Part shown: piece after piece, positions 18,399 to 27,823 of the stretch
How positions within the stretch are numbered: the stretch's first letter is position 1
How the letters are laid out: every line of letters begins with the position of its first letter
Assembly (NCBI RefSeq): GCF_004115155.1
Contig: NZ_RDSM01000001.1
Location: 1,922,001 to 1,986,000 of the forward strand
Direction of reading: 5' to 3'
Source: Granulicella sibirica
Lineage (GTDB): Bacteria > Acidobacteriota > Terriglobia > Terriglobales > Acidobacteriaceae
Length of the DNA: 64,000 nucleotides
Notes under the pieces: generated by a model
Seen by the model: only the letters and a program-made list of their open reading frames with translations
What the model was told of the DNA's origin: nothing
Database searches by the model: none
Position numbers and translations under genes: made by a program

Positions 18399-19826
18399 TT
18401 AGGGTTTCTGGGTCGATCGCTTGAGGCTACGAACGAGTGAGGTGTAGTCATCCATTCTGGGTCGAAGGTCAGGGACCCGGATTTTAAGATATATGGGAAA
18501 ACCTGCACAAATAAAGCAGAGACGTGCGGTTGTTGAGATGAGCAAAGCATAAGCGGCTCCGGTAATGCCGAAGCGTGGAATCAGCAAGAGCATGAGAGGT
18601 ACGCTGAATCCAAGGCCGATGCCCTGAAGAATGGAGACGGTGCCCGGGCGGTCGAGCGCCATAAACGCCTGTGCCAGGATGAAGACAAGACCCGACATGG
18701 TGACTTCAAGGAGAAGGATTCGGAGGCATCCTGCCGCACTGGTGTAATCCTTTCCGTAGAAGATCCTTAGCAGACCAGGACCGATTACTCCGATAGAAAA
18801 TGTCGCACATGCCGTGATCGTAAGACTGACGCGTGCCGCTCTGCCCGTGAGTTCCCGGATACGCTCCGTACTTTGGCCGGTCGCCTTTGGGAACAACACG
18901 GCGGTGACAGCATTCTGAAAGACATTTGCCATCCGCGACAGGCTCAGCATAACGACATATAGTCCCATGTCAGCCGCCGTGAGGAGGCTAACGACAAGAA
19001 CCTGATCGACCTGCAAGGAAAGGGTACCGAGAAGGTCTATCCAATAAGAACGGACGCCATAGCTGAGAAGGAGTTTACAGCCTGACTTTGATATTCGAGC
19101 CGCTGGGTCAAAGTAGGGAAACACGCGCACGGCCAGCAATGCTGCGACGGGGAAGATCGCGATGATGTAGCACAGGCCGGCACCGAGTACCGTAACGCGG
19201 TGAAGAGCCACCAGAAACAAGAGTGCGATCAAGGTGGTCAGCGGGCTCAAACTTTGAGCCAGATTGGACGCGCCAAACTCACCGTGAGATTCCAGAATTG
19301 CGCGACCGACGAAGGTCAAGGAGCAAATGGGCGTAATGACCAGTAGCCACTGCGCATCCCGAATCACCCAATGCGGGTACTTGCTGATGAACTCGGGCAT
19401 CAGCACCGCACCAATGATGGCGGTGACGACGCCCAGCACACCTGCCATCACAAGACCGCTTGTGATGAGGTCGCCTCTCCGGTCCGGCCTTGACCGGAGG
19501 AAATATACAAGCGAACTTGGGATGCCGAAGGTCGTGAGTTGGGCGAGGAACAAAGACCAGAGGATCATGGCCGCAAGCTCTCCGCGTCCCGCAGGTTGCA
19601 AGAGCCTTGCCGTCAAGATGCCCGTTGCGGCATTGATAACTTGAATGAGGAGGCGTGCTCCGACGGTCTGTACGACAGCCCTGGTTCCTCCGCCCTTTGC
19701 CTGCGTGGAAATCCGCTCGGGAGACAAGGGGGTAGGTATGGGCGGATTCGACGAAACCTCTGGGGTAGTCATGTTCGCTCTGCGCCTTAGCACGATCAGT
19801 TGTCTATATGCTTCTATTGTCAGCAT
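18399..19826 (-). CDS. Polysaccharide flippase, Wzx/MATE-like
   Basis: 475 residues with about 14 hydrophobic segments. After a 45-residue polar N-terminus, GARLLIQVINAATGILTARL and PAGRGELAAMILWSLFLAQL match the first helices of the oligosaccharide flippase (PST) family, and later blocks such as LGTLSLQVDQVLVVSLLTAADMG are typical of it. The protein would move undecaprenyl-diphosphate-linked repeat units across the inner membrane. The start ATG 19826 has AAGGGG upstream; ATG 19772 is an alternative. It lies 286 bases after the preceding GT4 stop, a gap with no supported gene that may hold an internal promoter. Confidence 0.85.
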   Translation of the reverse strand: MLTIEAYRQLIVLRRRANMTTPEVSSNPPIPTPLSPERISTQAKGGGTRAVVQTVGARLLIQVINAATGILTARLLQPAGRGELAAMILWSLFLAQLTTFGIPSSLVYFLRSRPDRRGDLITSGLVMAGVLGVVTAIIGAVLMPEFISKYPHWVIRDAQWLLVITPICSLTFVGRAILESHGEFGASNLAQSLSPLTTLIALLFLVALHRVTVLGAGLCYIIAIFPVAALLAVRVFPYFDPAARISKSGCKLLLSYGVRSYWIDLLGTLSLQVDQVLVVSLLTAADMGLYVVMLSLSRMANVFQNAVTAVLFPKATGQSTERIRELTGRAARVSLTITACATFSIGVIGPGLLRIFYGKDYTSAAGCLRILLLEVTMSGLVFILAQAFMALDRPGTVSILQGIGLGFSVPLMLLLIPRFGITGAAYALLISTTARLCFICAGFPIYLKIRVPDLRPRMDDYTSLVRSLKRSTQKP

Positions 19827-20112
19827 CGCCCCTTGGCCAAAAAGCTCTCAAGAGAGGATTTGACTTCGGAGGGAGATCAGCCGAAGCGCAGAGGGTCGGG
19901 AGCGATGCCTTCGTCTACGAAAAGATCCACGTGCCTCATGGATGGCGAGTATTGAACTCTGGAGAGACTTCCTCGCCGCAGGGAGCTGGACGTTATAACG
20001 GGTACCTTCCTAGTCTGAGGGTTTCGAAGTTCGTCGTCAAGGACACAGGGCTAAGCGAAGACACTTTAGCCGGTGCTAAAGGACTATTGCCGGATCAGGG
20101 AGCGGAGAGTCT

Positions 20113-21300
20113 TCACCCTGCGAGCAGCTCTTTATAGAGCTCTTCTACCTTCCGTGTCGTTATCTCGGAACCGTACCTTTGGAGTGCCTCCTTTTGTCCG
20201 CGTTCAGCCACGATTTGTGCAGCTTTGGGGTTGTTCAAAATATGCATGATGGCACCTGCTAATGCCGTTGCGTTGTTTCGCGGGACGAGGAAGCCTGTTA
20301 CCCCATCCTCGACAATTTCAGATGGGCCTCCGCCTTCCGTCGCAATGACGGGCTTTCCTGCGGCCATCCCTTGCACAATCACCTGGCCGAAGGGCTCCGG
20401 GATGGTTGAAGCGTGAACAACTATATCCAGACCGGAGACATAGTCTGGGATATCGCGTCTGAACCCGGCGAAGGTCACTTGGCGGCTCAAACCGAGCGTC
20501 GCCGCCATGTCGTGGAGTTGTTTTTCGAACTCAAGCTCTTCAAATAACGGGCCGCCGACGATATGGTAATGAGCGTTCGGAAAGAACTCATGGACTATAC
20601 CGGCACTGCGTAGGAATACATCTTGCCCCTTCCATGCGCATATGCGTCCGATGATTCCGATTTGGATTGGGTTTGCAGCTGAGGACTGTTCAAGTGTGAA
20701 ATGCTCCCTTTTCTTCGAATCCACGAAGGGCTTTAGATCGATGCCAGAACTGATCACCACGCCTACGGTCTCGCTGCCCAGGTGAAGGCTTTCAAGCGTC
20801 GAACGGGAATTCGCGATCAGGGCATTTGGGAGCAGTTGGCAGGCTATCCGGAACAGAGCGACGACTGAGGATGGTAGGTAGTCTTCACTTATCCGGTCGC
20901 GAATGTGCCAGATCTGAGGAATCCGGCTGTATGCCGCAACGATGCCCGTAAGTACGTCGGCCTTTAGGGAATTGGAGTGGATGAGCCGAGGGCGCAGTTT
21001 CCGAACGAGCCTAGAGAAGGAATGGAGATAGCGAAGAGCTATCACAAGCTTCGTCCATAGAAATCCAGGACTCGACAGATCATCTCTACGAGCTTTCAGA
21101 ATCTCATCCGGAAGAGCGAGCACGTGTGTCTCTGCCAGACCCTCTAACTCCTGAATCAGCGGGCCATCCGAGAGCAGAAGTACAACGGGGTCGAAGAGCG
21201 ATCGGTCCAACTCGCGCAGAAGCGCTAGTAAAGCGAGTTCACCACCGCCTAAGACTGCAGTGTGGTCTACAAAAAGAACACGCCGACGCTGATCAGGCAA
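20113..21300 (-). CDS. GT4 family glycosyltransferase
   Basis: 395 residues. The N-terminus has VLFVDHTAVLGGGELALLAL, a donor/acceptor loop common in this family, followed by PRLIHSNSLKADVLTGIVAA. The C-terminal half has IGIIGRICAWKGQDVFLRSA, HYHIVGGPLFEELE, the EX7E motif EPFGQVIVQGMAAGKPVIA and GGGPSEIVEDGVTGFLV. The start is a TTG at 21300 with AAGG upstream; the frame has no ATG at its beginning. It follows the export gene by 72 bases. Likely adds a sugar to the lipid-linked repeat unit in the cytoplasm. Confidence 0.85.
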   Translation of the reverse strand: MPDQRRRVLFVDHTAVLGGGELALLALLRELDRSLFDPVVLLLSDGPLIQELEGLAETHVLALPDEILKARRDDLSSPGFLWTKLVIALRYLHSFSRLVRKLRPRLIHSNSLKADVLTGIVAAYSRIPQIWHIRDRISEDYLPSSVVALFRIACQLLPNALIANSRSTLESLHLGSETVGVVISSGIDLKPFVDSKKREHFTLEQSSAANPIQIGIIGRICAWKGQDVFLRSAGIVHEFFPNAHYHIVGGPLFEELEFEKQLHDMAATLGLSRQVTFAGFRRDIPDYVSGLDIVVHASTIPEPFGQVIVQGMAAGKPVIATEGGGPSEIVEDGVTGFLVPRNNATALAGAIMHILNNPKAAQIVAERGQKEALQRYGSEITTRKVEELYKELLAG

Positions 21301-21372
21301 GGGCTGGGACCTTAGTCAAAGAGAAAGCGAATCTATGAGAACCTAACAAGGGAATGATTGAAAGGCGAGGCA

Positions 21373-22029
21373 CTAGCGAAACCCAGCGTATACAGCCGTA
21401 TTGAGGGGTCCGTTAATAAGGGAAAACACCTGAATCGTCTTGGTGAGCTTACTCTTCGGTATGTAAATAATATCCCCGTTGCTTAGCGCCATGTCCTTTT
21501 CAAATATCTTCTGAGAGCCAACATCCTTGAGGTTTAGTACATGAACTTCGGGAGTGGGAGTATTTGCTCCATGGATCAGGACAACCTGAGATTCCTTACC
21601 CGTAATCCTGCTTCCGCCTCCAATCATCAGGCCCTGCAGCACGGTTAGATTGTCGCGAAGCTCATACTTTGAGGGAGCGTACGCTTCGCCCGCCACAACG
21701 AAATATGGATGCTGAAAATCTAACAGAGTCAGGACTACGGCAGAATTCTTCAAGCGATCAGACGCGCTTTGCTCGATAAGGGTCTTTGCCTGCACGAGTG
21801 TCTTACCCGCAAGGAGTACGTCTCCGCCCACCCTGAGGTTAACGAAACCATCAGGCTGGATGGTGGTCGTTGTGTTCAGTTCCGGAGTATAGGTGTATTC
21901 AATGCTGAGTTGGTCACCTGAATGCAGCTGATAACGCTCCCTTGGCTGCAGCTGCTGAGAGACGGCCTGCAAAGTGCAGGCGGCTAGGATTACCATGATG
22001 ATGGATGGGCGTCCGATTAGTCGTGACAT
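21373..22029 (-). CDS. Polysaccharide export protein, short Wza-like (Poly_export/SLBB)
   Basis: 218 residues. The signal peptide is MSRLIGRPSIIMVILAACTL; the Cys at residue 18 lies near a possible cleavage site but the lipobox is poor. The Poly_export domain (YQLHSGDQLSIEYTYTPELN, IQPDGFVNLRVGGDVLLAGKT) is followed by an SLBB-like segment (YFVVAGEAYAPSKYELRDNL, NGDIIYIPKS). It lacks the long C-terminal barrel helix of E. coli Wza, as do short export proteins of many non-enteric bacteria. Its GGAG ribosome-binding site lies in the last codons of the ATPase gene upstream, implying translational coupling. Role: outer-membrane or periplasmic export channel. Confidence 0.85.
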   Translation of the reverse strand: MSRLIGRPSIIMVILAACTLQAVSQQLQPRERYQLHSGDQLSIEYTYTPELNTTTTIQPDGFVNLRVGGDVLLAGKTLVQAKTLIEQSASDRLKNSAVVLTLLDFQHPYFVVAGEAYAPSKYELRDNLTVLQGLMIGGGSRITGKESQVVLIHGANTPTPEVHVLNLKDVGSQKIFEKDMALSNGDIIYIPKSKLTKTIQVFSLINGPLNTAVYAGFR

Positions 22030-22031
22030 AG

Positions 22032-22667
22032 CTAACTCCGAAACCAGCGGTAGATTAGATCAGGGATGGGGTATGTTCGCCGATTCAAGACACAGCCTTT
22101 AAGTTCACCGCCAGCGAGAGATAGAACTTGCAGTGCCCGCTCTATCTGAGCTTTCGTGCTGCGGTCAGCCTGCACGACGAGAACGACTCCATCGATTAGA
22201 TGCCCAAGGCGAGCAATGTCGTGGGAGCTAAGGAGATCCCCTGCGTCTACGAGCACCGCATCAAAATGCTGGCGCAGAAGCTGAATCAAAGCGCGGGCAA
22301 ACCGAGGGTCAGAGTCCCACGCAGAGCCGACCAACGGCTTTCTCTCTGAAGCAATTACCCTAAAAAAACTGCTCTGCTCTCTACCCCAGCATAGATCTGG
22401 CTGCGCAAGATCTTCCGGCACCAATTGGCGGAAGTCGTCTGTGCTGGCCAGCAGTATCTTTCTACCAGGCTGGCGAGCAAACTCGCGCGCAACGAGCAAT
22501 GAAATTGTCGACGCCCCTTCTCCATGCTGCACTGAGGTTACAGCGTAGACGCTTGAGACTTCCACTTCATTTGACGCTTCACGAAACAGTGAGCCGACGA
22601 GCTTGGGTATCTGAGATTCATGGTACGAGTGCAAGGACTGCCGATTATGTGTCTTTCGTTTTTTCAT
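22032..22667 (-). CDS. BY-kinase-like (CpsD/CapB-type) ATPase with degenerate Walker A
   Basis: 211 residues. The fold outline of a bacterial tyrosine-kinase domain is present: SSVYAVTSVQHGEGASTISL (about 38-57), then a beta strand ILLASTDDFRQ, and Walker-B-like FDAVLVDAGDLLSS (138-150) followed by GVVLVVQADRSTKAQIERAL. In catalytic members the P-loop reads GEGKST and the next strand DADLR; here they are GEGAST (Ala 52 replaces Lys) and STDDF. The C-terminus lacks a Tyr-rich cluster and has only Tyr in TYPIPDLIYRW. ATP hydrolysis is therefore doubtful, and a structural partner of the chain-length protein is likely. Start ATG 22667 with AAGGATAGG; 28 bases after the GumC-like stop. Confidence 0.82.
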   Translation of the reverse strand: MKKRKTHNRQSLHSYHESQIPKLVGSLFREASNEVEVSSVYAVTSVQHGEGASTISLLVAREFARQPGRKILLASTDDFRQLVPEDLAQPDLCWGREQSSFFRVIASERKPLVGSAWDSDPRFARALIQLLRQHFDAVLVDAGDLLSSHDIARLGHLIDGVVLVVQADRSTKAQIERALQVLSLAGGELKGCVLNRRTYPIPDLIYRWFRS

Positions 22668-22695
22668 GACCTATCCTTGGCACGATCGGAATCCA

Positions 22696-24228
22696 TCAAA
22701 TTGGTACATTGCCTGTCTGAGCCGGCGCCAAACCCGTTCGCGATTCGGGACCCCACGCTGACAACAACCCATCCAAGCCCGCAGCATCAGGCACAGTAGC
22801 TAAGACTGGTACCCCCGAGAGCGACTCAAGCTCTTTCGGGGTCAAAATTGTGGACCGAGTTGTCTCGAGTAGGAGCAGAGCGGAAGCACACAGGAAGATT
22901 CCGGTAACGCCACCTAGAGCCATATTGATGATCATTCGCGGCTTGACATGCTGTCGCGAGAAGGTAGGTTGCTGGGCCACCGCGATATTTCCGAATTGTC
23001 CGGCGTCAAGCAGGTCTTCGAGGCGCGCGGCATCACGCTTCGTGGAAATGCTTTGATTCATATCGCGAAGCTCTGATACCTCGCGTTCCAATTGATTGTT
23101 TTCCGGAGTGATCTGTTGGAGCTGCGTAAGGCGCTTTCGGTAGTCGTCTTCCTGGGCGTGATACGCACGTAGACTCTCAACCAGGCCCGCGCGCTGCACC
23201 AGAAGTGTCTCCAACTGCTGCCTAAGGGATAGAACCGCAGGGTTGTTATCGGTTGTTTGAGTGGCGTCGTTCTCGCGCATCTCTTTGAGGGCATCTTCCG
23301 AGGTCTTGATTTGCGCATCGAGCTCCACGATAAGACGGTCATCCGCCTTGAAGTTTTCGGCAAGGTGGACGCGGCGGGTTTTGAGATCGGTAATGCTTGC
23401 AATGAGGTTTTGAATACCTTGCGGATTTGGGGTCGTGACGATTGCCGTCGTGATTCTGCCCTCGATGCTCCGTAGGCGGCTGGTCACACTCGTTATCTGA
23501 CCTGTCACAGATTGAAGCTGAGCCTGCTCTGCAAGGGCGGTCACGTCTAGAGCATGCAGACCTTCATCCAGCTCCGTCTTCTCTTTGTCAAGGTCGACGT
23601 ACTTGTTCGTGCTTTGAAAGTCCGCAAGTTGCTGCTCAGCAGCTTTCATCCGCTGGACATAGGAGTTGGACTCTTCTTTGAAGAAGCTGAAAGTTCCGGC
23701 GGGCCTGCTCAACTGGACATGCTTATCCAGGTAGGTTCGCTCTAGCTCACGCAGCACCTGCTGCGCAGCCTCGGGAGTCACATCTGTATAGGTAATCGTA
23801 AAGACGGCCGACTTCTTTACTGGCTCGAAGTCGAGACGGTTAACCATGCGTCCGACAGCTCTAGCCATTTCCTTACTTCCGGGGGCCGGTGCCGGCGCCT
23901 CGTCTGGAAGCAGCTTGCTGCGAAAGAGGACTAAATTTTCCATCAGGTCCGTGTCTGACAGAAGCTCGATCTCTGAATTAACCCTTGTATCCGTATCGGA
24001 ACTTGCGCTGCTTTGTGGCTGAGTAGTATTTTCTTTCGCGGAGCTGACCGCCTCAATGTCGCGCGTGTTCTGCGCTACGACCTTCATCTCCGATGCGTAC
24101 TGTTTCTTCATGATGAGGGTAATGGCCAGCGTCAAAAGAAGCGTGCCAAAAAAGAGCCAGAGCAACAGAGTTCGATGCCTAAACAGCCCACCGATCAGAT
24201 TCAAGACTCCTTGCTGATTGTTGTTCAT
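22696..24228 (-). CDS. GumC/Wzz-family chain-length determinant
   Basis: 510 residues. A cytoplasmic N-terminus leads to helix LLLWLFFGTLLLTLAITLIM (about 21-40). A long periplasmic region with heptad-like coiled coils (roughly 190-410) follows, then a second helix MIINMALGGVTGIFLCASAL near 435-455 and a short cytoplasmic tail with SGVPVLATVPD. The tail has no kinase domain, so it pairs with the separate ATPase gene downstream. The family controls polymer length and links to the export channel across the periplasm. The start ATG 24228 has GAGGAG upstream and no minus-strand gene precedes it closely, so it is the likely first gene of the operon running to 15113. Confidence 0.88.
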   Translation of the reverse strand: MNNNQQGVLNLIGGLFRHRTLLLWLFFGTLLLTLAITLIMKKQYASEMKVVAQNTRDIEAVSSAKENTTQPQSSASSDTDTRVNSEIELLSDTDLMENLVLFRSKLLPDEAPAPAPGSKEMARAVGRMVNRLDFEPVKKSAVFTITYTDVTPEAAQQVLRELERTYLDKHVQLSRPAGTFSFFKEESNSYVQRMKAAEQQLADFQSTNKYVDLDKEKTELDEGLHALDVTALAEQAQLQSVTGQITSVTSRLRSIEGRITTAIVTTPNPQGIQNLIASITDLKTRRVHLAENFKADDRLIVELDAQIKTSEDALKEMRENDATQTTDNNPAVLSLRQQLETLLVQRAGLVESLRAYHAQEDDYRKRLTQLQQITPENNQLEREVSELRDMNQSISTKRDAARLEDLLDAGQFGNIAVAQQPTFSRQHVKPRMIINMALGGVTGIFLCASALLLLETTRSTILTPKELESLSGVPVLATVPDAAGLDGLLSAWGPESRTGLAPAQTGNVPI

Positions 24229-24581
24229 GGTCTCCTCATTCTGGACTACTCAACTCAACCGATCTCAGTGCTCTGCCCGAGTCTTCACGCTTTACGACTT
24301 ATGACGGCTCTCTCTGCATGAGTCCAGATTCGGAGCCCGCCTGTAGATCGACCGTTCAAGGTCCTACCAAACCCCTATCAACATAAAGAAGCTTAGGACA
24401 TTACATCGAATCCTCAAGGTCTGGCTTTGAGGTAGCCTACCATAATCACAGTACGATCGCGACAAAAGAACTTGGCGGGATGTTCTTCCCGGCGAACAGT
24501 AGTTTGTCTCTGGAGCTTGGCGGTTTTGCGCATGTTCGAGTCACTCAACTGAATTCTTCTCGTGAGAACTCATACTCAGAA
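24229..24581. promoter_or_regulatory. Probable promoter region of the exopolysaccharide operon
   Basis: About 350 bases with no gene, between the lipoprotein stop at 24582 and the first gene of the minus-strand operon (24228). The operon promoter should be here; no convincing -35/-10 or -24/-12 pair could be assigned. Confidence 0.4.
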
Positions 24582-25415
24582 TCAATTCTGCGTAAAGGTA
24601 AAGGGCTGAAGGTCACCGTTGCTGCACGATCCGGAGGAGCCTGAGATTGCTCCTGAGGTTACGGAGATTGTTTTTGCAGCCAAGTCTGACGTCCCGGTTA
24701 GAGTCACAATCTGGTTATCGTCGGTCAGTATCGAGATCTGTACCTGACTTCCGATGACTGTGCTCCCGTCACCTTGCAAGACACCTTTGGAGAAACAAGA
24801 GAAGCCCGAAAAAGTCGCCGTCCCGCTTACGGGCGAGAAGCCTTTGCCGTTACCGGAGGTCGATTGGGTCACGGCCATCGAGATGCTTTGCGGGGTCACA
24901 GCGGAAGGAAATGCGCCCGTATACGAGCCACTGAGAGGCGAGTACTTGCTTCCAGTGATTGCTCCGGTTGCTCCGCTGGAGCATCCCCCGTTTACGACGT
25001 ACGTTCCAGTAAATTGATCGGCCGTCGTGTTTTCCGTACCGGTGATCGTGACAAATTGACCGCTGTCGGAAAATGACCGAAGGGAGACTGCCGATGTGTT
25101 TACAGTGCCGGACAAGGGTAGCGTTTCTTCCCCGATAAAACAGCTTCCTGGGACAAGCTGGAAGACAGCTGTCGTGGCGTGGCTTGTTCCTGCAGCACCA
25201 GCGCTTTCATTGATGAAGCCAGCGAGGCTTGAGAACGTTGTCTGTGCCGTGCTCGTTGCTGTCATCTGCCAGTTGCCTGTCATGTAGGCATAGGCGGGAT
25301 CGGGCGTTCCAGGGCCTGTCGTTACTTCGCTGCCAACTGTACCGCCGCAACCTAGGACGCACTCGAAAACTAAGACTGCCAGTAAGGGCAGGAAGGGTTT
25401 ATAGGGCAAATGCAT
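24582..25415 (-). CDS. Lipoprotein of unknown function (tandem paralogue 1)
   Basis: 277 residues. The signal sequence MHLPYKPFLPLLAVLVFECV ends in a lipobox-like LGC with Cys 23, so it is probably a lipoprotein. A GNWQMTATSTAQTTFSSLAGF block is followed by repeats of short beta strands rich in Thr, Ser and Gly with scattered Cys (GCSSGATGAITGSKY, FSGFSCFSKG). The whole layout matches the neighbour at 25483-26358, for instance GTATFSGFSCFSKG against GSATFSGFSCFTKG. Beta-sandwich proteins of this kind with the GNWQ opening recur in acidobacteria without known function. Its start is 67 bases after the neighbour's stop, so the two likely form a unit. Confidence 0.65.
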   Translation of the reverse strand: MHLPYKPFLPLLAVLVFECVLGCGGTVGSEVTTGPGTPDPAYAYMTGNWQMTATSTAQTTFSSLAGFINESAGAAGTSHATTAVFQLVPGSCFIGEETLPLSGTVNTSAVSLRSFSDSGQFVTITGTENTTADQFTGTYVVNGGCSSGATGAITGSKYSPLSGSYTGAFPSAVTPQSISMAVTQSTSGNGKGFSPVSGTATFSGFSCFSKGVLQGDGSTVIGSQVQISILTDDNQIVTLTGTSDLAAKTISVTSGAISGSSGSCSNGDLQPFTFTQN

Positions 25416-25482
25416 CGGACCAGCTCTCTCGGTTAGCGATTCTGAGTATCTTGGGGAGGACGATAGAATTAAGGCAATCTTG

Positions 25483-26358
25483 TCATTTTGTTACCAATGC
25501 TGCAGGACCGTAGCTTCCTGCACAAGCACCGCCTGTGACTTGGATCGAGGATAACGAAAGCGTGTCGGCCGACTTGTCAATGGTGCCGATCAGCGTTACT
25601 TGTGAACTCTTGCCTTCGTTCGTATTTAGGACCAACGTAGTCGATGAACCCGAGATATAGCTGACGCCCCCAGCGACAAGTGAACCCTTGGTAAAACACG
25701 AAAAACCAGAGAAGGTGGCTGATCCGGTCATGAGGAAGATGCCGCTGCCCGTGCCTCCGGCCTGGGTAACGGAAAGGCCTATGCCCTTGGTCGCATCGTT
25801 CTGAGTGTCTCCCGCATAGGTACCGGTCAGGTTGTTATAGCGAGTACCGGTAAGAGTGCCCGTGTCACCATCAGCGCAGCCACCCTTTACCGAATACGTC
25901 CCTGACAGGGTGTCCCCGGCTTCATCCTTTTGCGCGGTGACTGTAAGGACTTGGTTGTTGACCTCAAAGGAGGTCAAGCTCACTAGCGGTTGCTCAACAT
26001 TTCCGAGCAACTGAACGGCACCGGCGCCTGAAAAACAGCCGGTCGAGGCGACGAGAAAGGAAGCGGTTGTCTGGTGAGCTGCCGCGGCAACGTTAATTTC
26101 GAACACATAACCCGAAAGCGAACTAAAGGGAGAGATCCCCATGGTGGGTGTCGCGTTGAGCTGCCAGTTGCCCGACATGTTCACATACGGATCCGTCGCA
26201 GGAGCGGTGGGGGTGGTCGTGGTGCCCCCGGAGCTTCCGGATGTGTTGGACACTGCGCAACCGGCAACACCAACTACAATGATCGACAGAAGTAACGGGA
26301 AGGAGTACCCCTTAACGATGTTACCTAAGCCCTGGCCCTTATTTCGGTTGAATTTCAT
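25483..26358 (-). CDS. Lipoprotein of unknown function (tandem paralogue 2)
   Basis: 291 residues. The signal segment FPLLLSIIVVGVAGC carries a good lipobox (VAGC, Cys 34), followed by a Gly/Ser/Thr linker and a GNWQLNATPTMGISPFSSLS domain. The Cys pattern (TGCFSGAG, GGCADGD, SGFSCFTKG, GGACAGSYG) parallels the downstream paralogue, pointing to a duplicated gene. No enzyme motif is visible. Being between the exopolysaccharide operon and the GT9 gene, it may act at the cell envelope, but this rests only on position. The ribosome-binding site before ATG 26358 is weak. Confidence 0.65.
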   Translation of the reverse strand: MKFNRNKGQGLGNIVKGYSFPLLLSIIVVGVAGCAVSNTSGSSGGTTTTPTAPATDPYVNMSGNWQLNATPTMGISPFSSLSGYVFEINVAAAAHQTTASFLVASTGCFSGAGAVQLLGNVEQPLVSLTSFEVNNQVLTVTAQKDEAGDTLSGTYSVKGGCADGDTGTLTGTRYNNLTGTYAGDTQNDATKGIGLSVTQAGGTGSGIFLMTGSATFSGFSCFTKGSLVAGGVSYISGSSTTLVLNTNEGKSSQVTLIGTIDKSADTLSLSSIQVTGGACAGSYGPAALVTK

Positions 26359-26713
26359 ATGACAAAGTGGTACTGGGTCCTCAAGTAGAAGAGATATGCC
26401 TTCATAAGAGGAATGTAAACGTCACTAAAGTTGTATCTAAGGTGCTCTTTTGAGCAGGTAAAAAAGTCGTTCTGAAGAAGCCCTCAAATTTGCTTCAGCC
26501 AGTACGGTAAACGTTTCCGGGAAGGACGCCGTAGATCAAACGGCGTGGAACTCTAGGTGAACTGCTTTAGGAGACGGGTCGTCGCCGGATCCTGCTCGGA
26601 AGACAGAACGTGGCGCCAAGCGATGACGTCAAAAAAAACCTGAGGAGCGGCTGCTGGCTGGATCGAGGACCTGAAGCAACAAAGCTGTTTCGATACCGAC
26701 ACCATCTCAGCGT
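26359..26713. other. Intergenic region
   Basis: About 355 bases between two minus-strand genes. No supported ORF, hairpin terminator or RNA gene was recognised. It should carry the promoter for the two lipoprotein genes. Confidence 0.4.
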
Positions 26714-27823
26714 TCAAAGCGACGGAGGTAAACGCTTTGTGACCTCTCCGAGCACTTCATCCACGGTGATTGAGAGAACGCAGCGCTTTTTTTCGACGGT
26801 GCACGTCTGCAGCCGGCAACCCGAGCAGGATACGCGGTGATAGAACACCTTGTGCTGGTCTCCATATGGGAACCAGATGCCCGGCAAATTGCGCCCGCCG
26901 TAGATTGCAACGCAGGTAGTCTGAACTGCTGCTGCAAGATGGGTCGGGCCGGAGTCGTGACCAAGGTAAAGAACTGAACGGCCCATGACCGCTGCGCTTT
27001 CACGAGGGGATAACTGACCACACAGGTTGAGGACCGGATTTACAGAGCGTGCTCGCCAGCCGGAGGCCGCGAACTCGCTCATTTCGGCCTCGACAGCTGC
27101 TCCGCAAATGACCAATGCCAAGTTTGGATAGAGGTCGGCGAGCCTCTCGAGCAATGCTTTCCAGTTGTGCTGCTCCCAATCATTTGATTGATTCTTTGTC
27201 CCGAAACTTACGGACAGGAATCCCCGGCGGCCGAGGGGTTCGAGCACCTGTGACGCCCGCTTCTGTTCTTTCTCGGTCAGATGCAGATCCCAACTTGCTG
27301 GGTCTGCTAAGCGCGCATCGCCGATCTCAGAGAGATTGCGGGCGAGCCTAGAGCTTTCGTGTTCGAACATTTCTCCGGCATCTGGTTCCGCCGGGGAGGC
27401 TCCCAGCGAGCGAGTACAGACCATGTCTTCCGTGATCGGGACGCCTACCAAATTACGAACTCCACACAGACGAAAGAATCTTTCATCGCGCTTTGCTAAG
27501 GCCACAGCCCTCGAGCCGTTCATATAGACCAAGAGTCCAGGTCGCCAGCGCAACAGGTTCCACCAGAGACGTAGCAACAGGAACGGGTTACGGGTCGCGT
27601 ATGGATATTGGAGATAACCATGAATCAGACCTGTGCCATCGAGAATCGCCGATGCTGCCGGAGCCTTTGCGTTTGGAGGAATGCTGGTAAGCATGCGCCT
27701 TTCGGCATCCGGAAACGCGCGAGCAACCAGGTGCAACGCAGGCAGTGCGACGAGCGTGTCTCCCAAGCTGCCCAGACGGTAAATCAGAACTCTTTCAGGC
27801 TTTTGCTTCGCGTTAGTGGCCAT
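26714..27823 (-). CDS. GT9 (heptosyltransferase-like) glycosyltransferase
   Basis: 369 residues. The N-terminus has ERVLIYRLGSLGDTLVALPA, the classical GT9 opening with the catalytic Asp in GSLGD. The C-terminal domain has FLSVSFGTKNQSNDWEQHNW, LALVICGAAVEAEM and YLGHDSGPTHLAAAVQTTCV, the nucleotide-sugar site motif DSGPTHLA. A Cys-rich tail (VSCSGCRLQTCTVEKKRC) could bind a metal. Family members add heptose or other sugars to lipopolysaccharide core or related acceptors in the cytoplasm. The ATG at 27823 has a weak ribosome-binding site. It stands alone between long gaps. Confidence 0.87.
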   Translation of the reverse strand: MATNAKQKPERVLIYRLGSLGDTLVALPALHLVARAFPDAERRMLTSIPPNAKAPAASAILDGTGLIHGYLQYPYATRNPFLLLRLWWNLLRWRPGLLVYMNGSRAVALAKRDERFFRLCGVRNLVGVPITEDMVCTRSLGASPAEPDAGEMFEHESSRLARNLSEIGDARLADPASWDLHLTEKEQKRASQVLEPLGRRGFLSVSFGTKNQSNDWEQHNWKALLERLADLYPNLALVICGAAVEAEMSEFAASGWRARSVNPVLNLCGQLSPRESAAVMGRSVLYLGHDSGPTHLAAAVQTTCVAIYGGRNLPGIWFPYGDQHKVFYHRVSCSGCRLQTCTVEKKRCVLSITVDEVLGEVTKRLPPSL

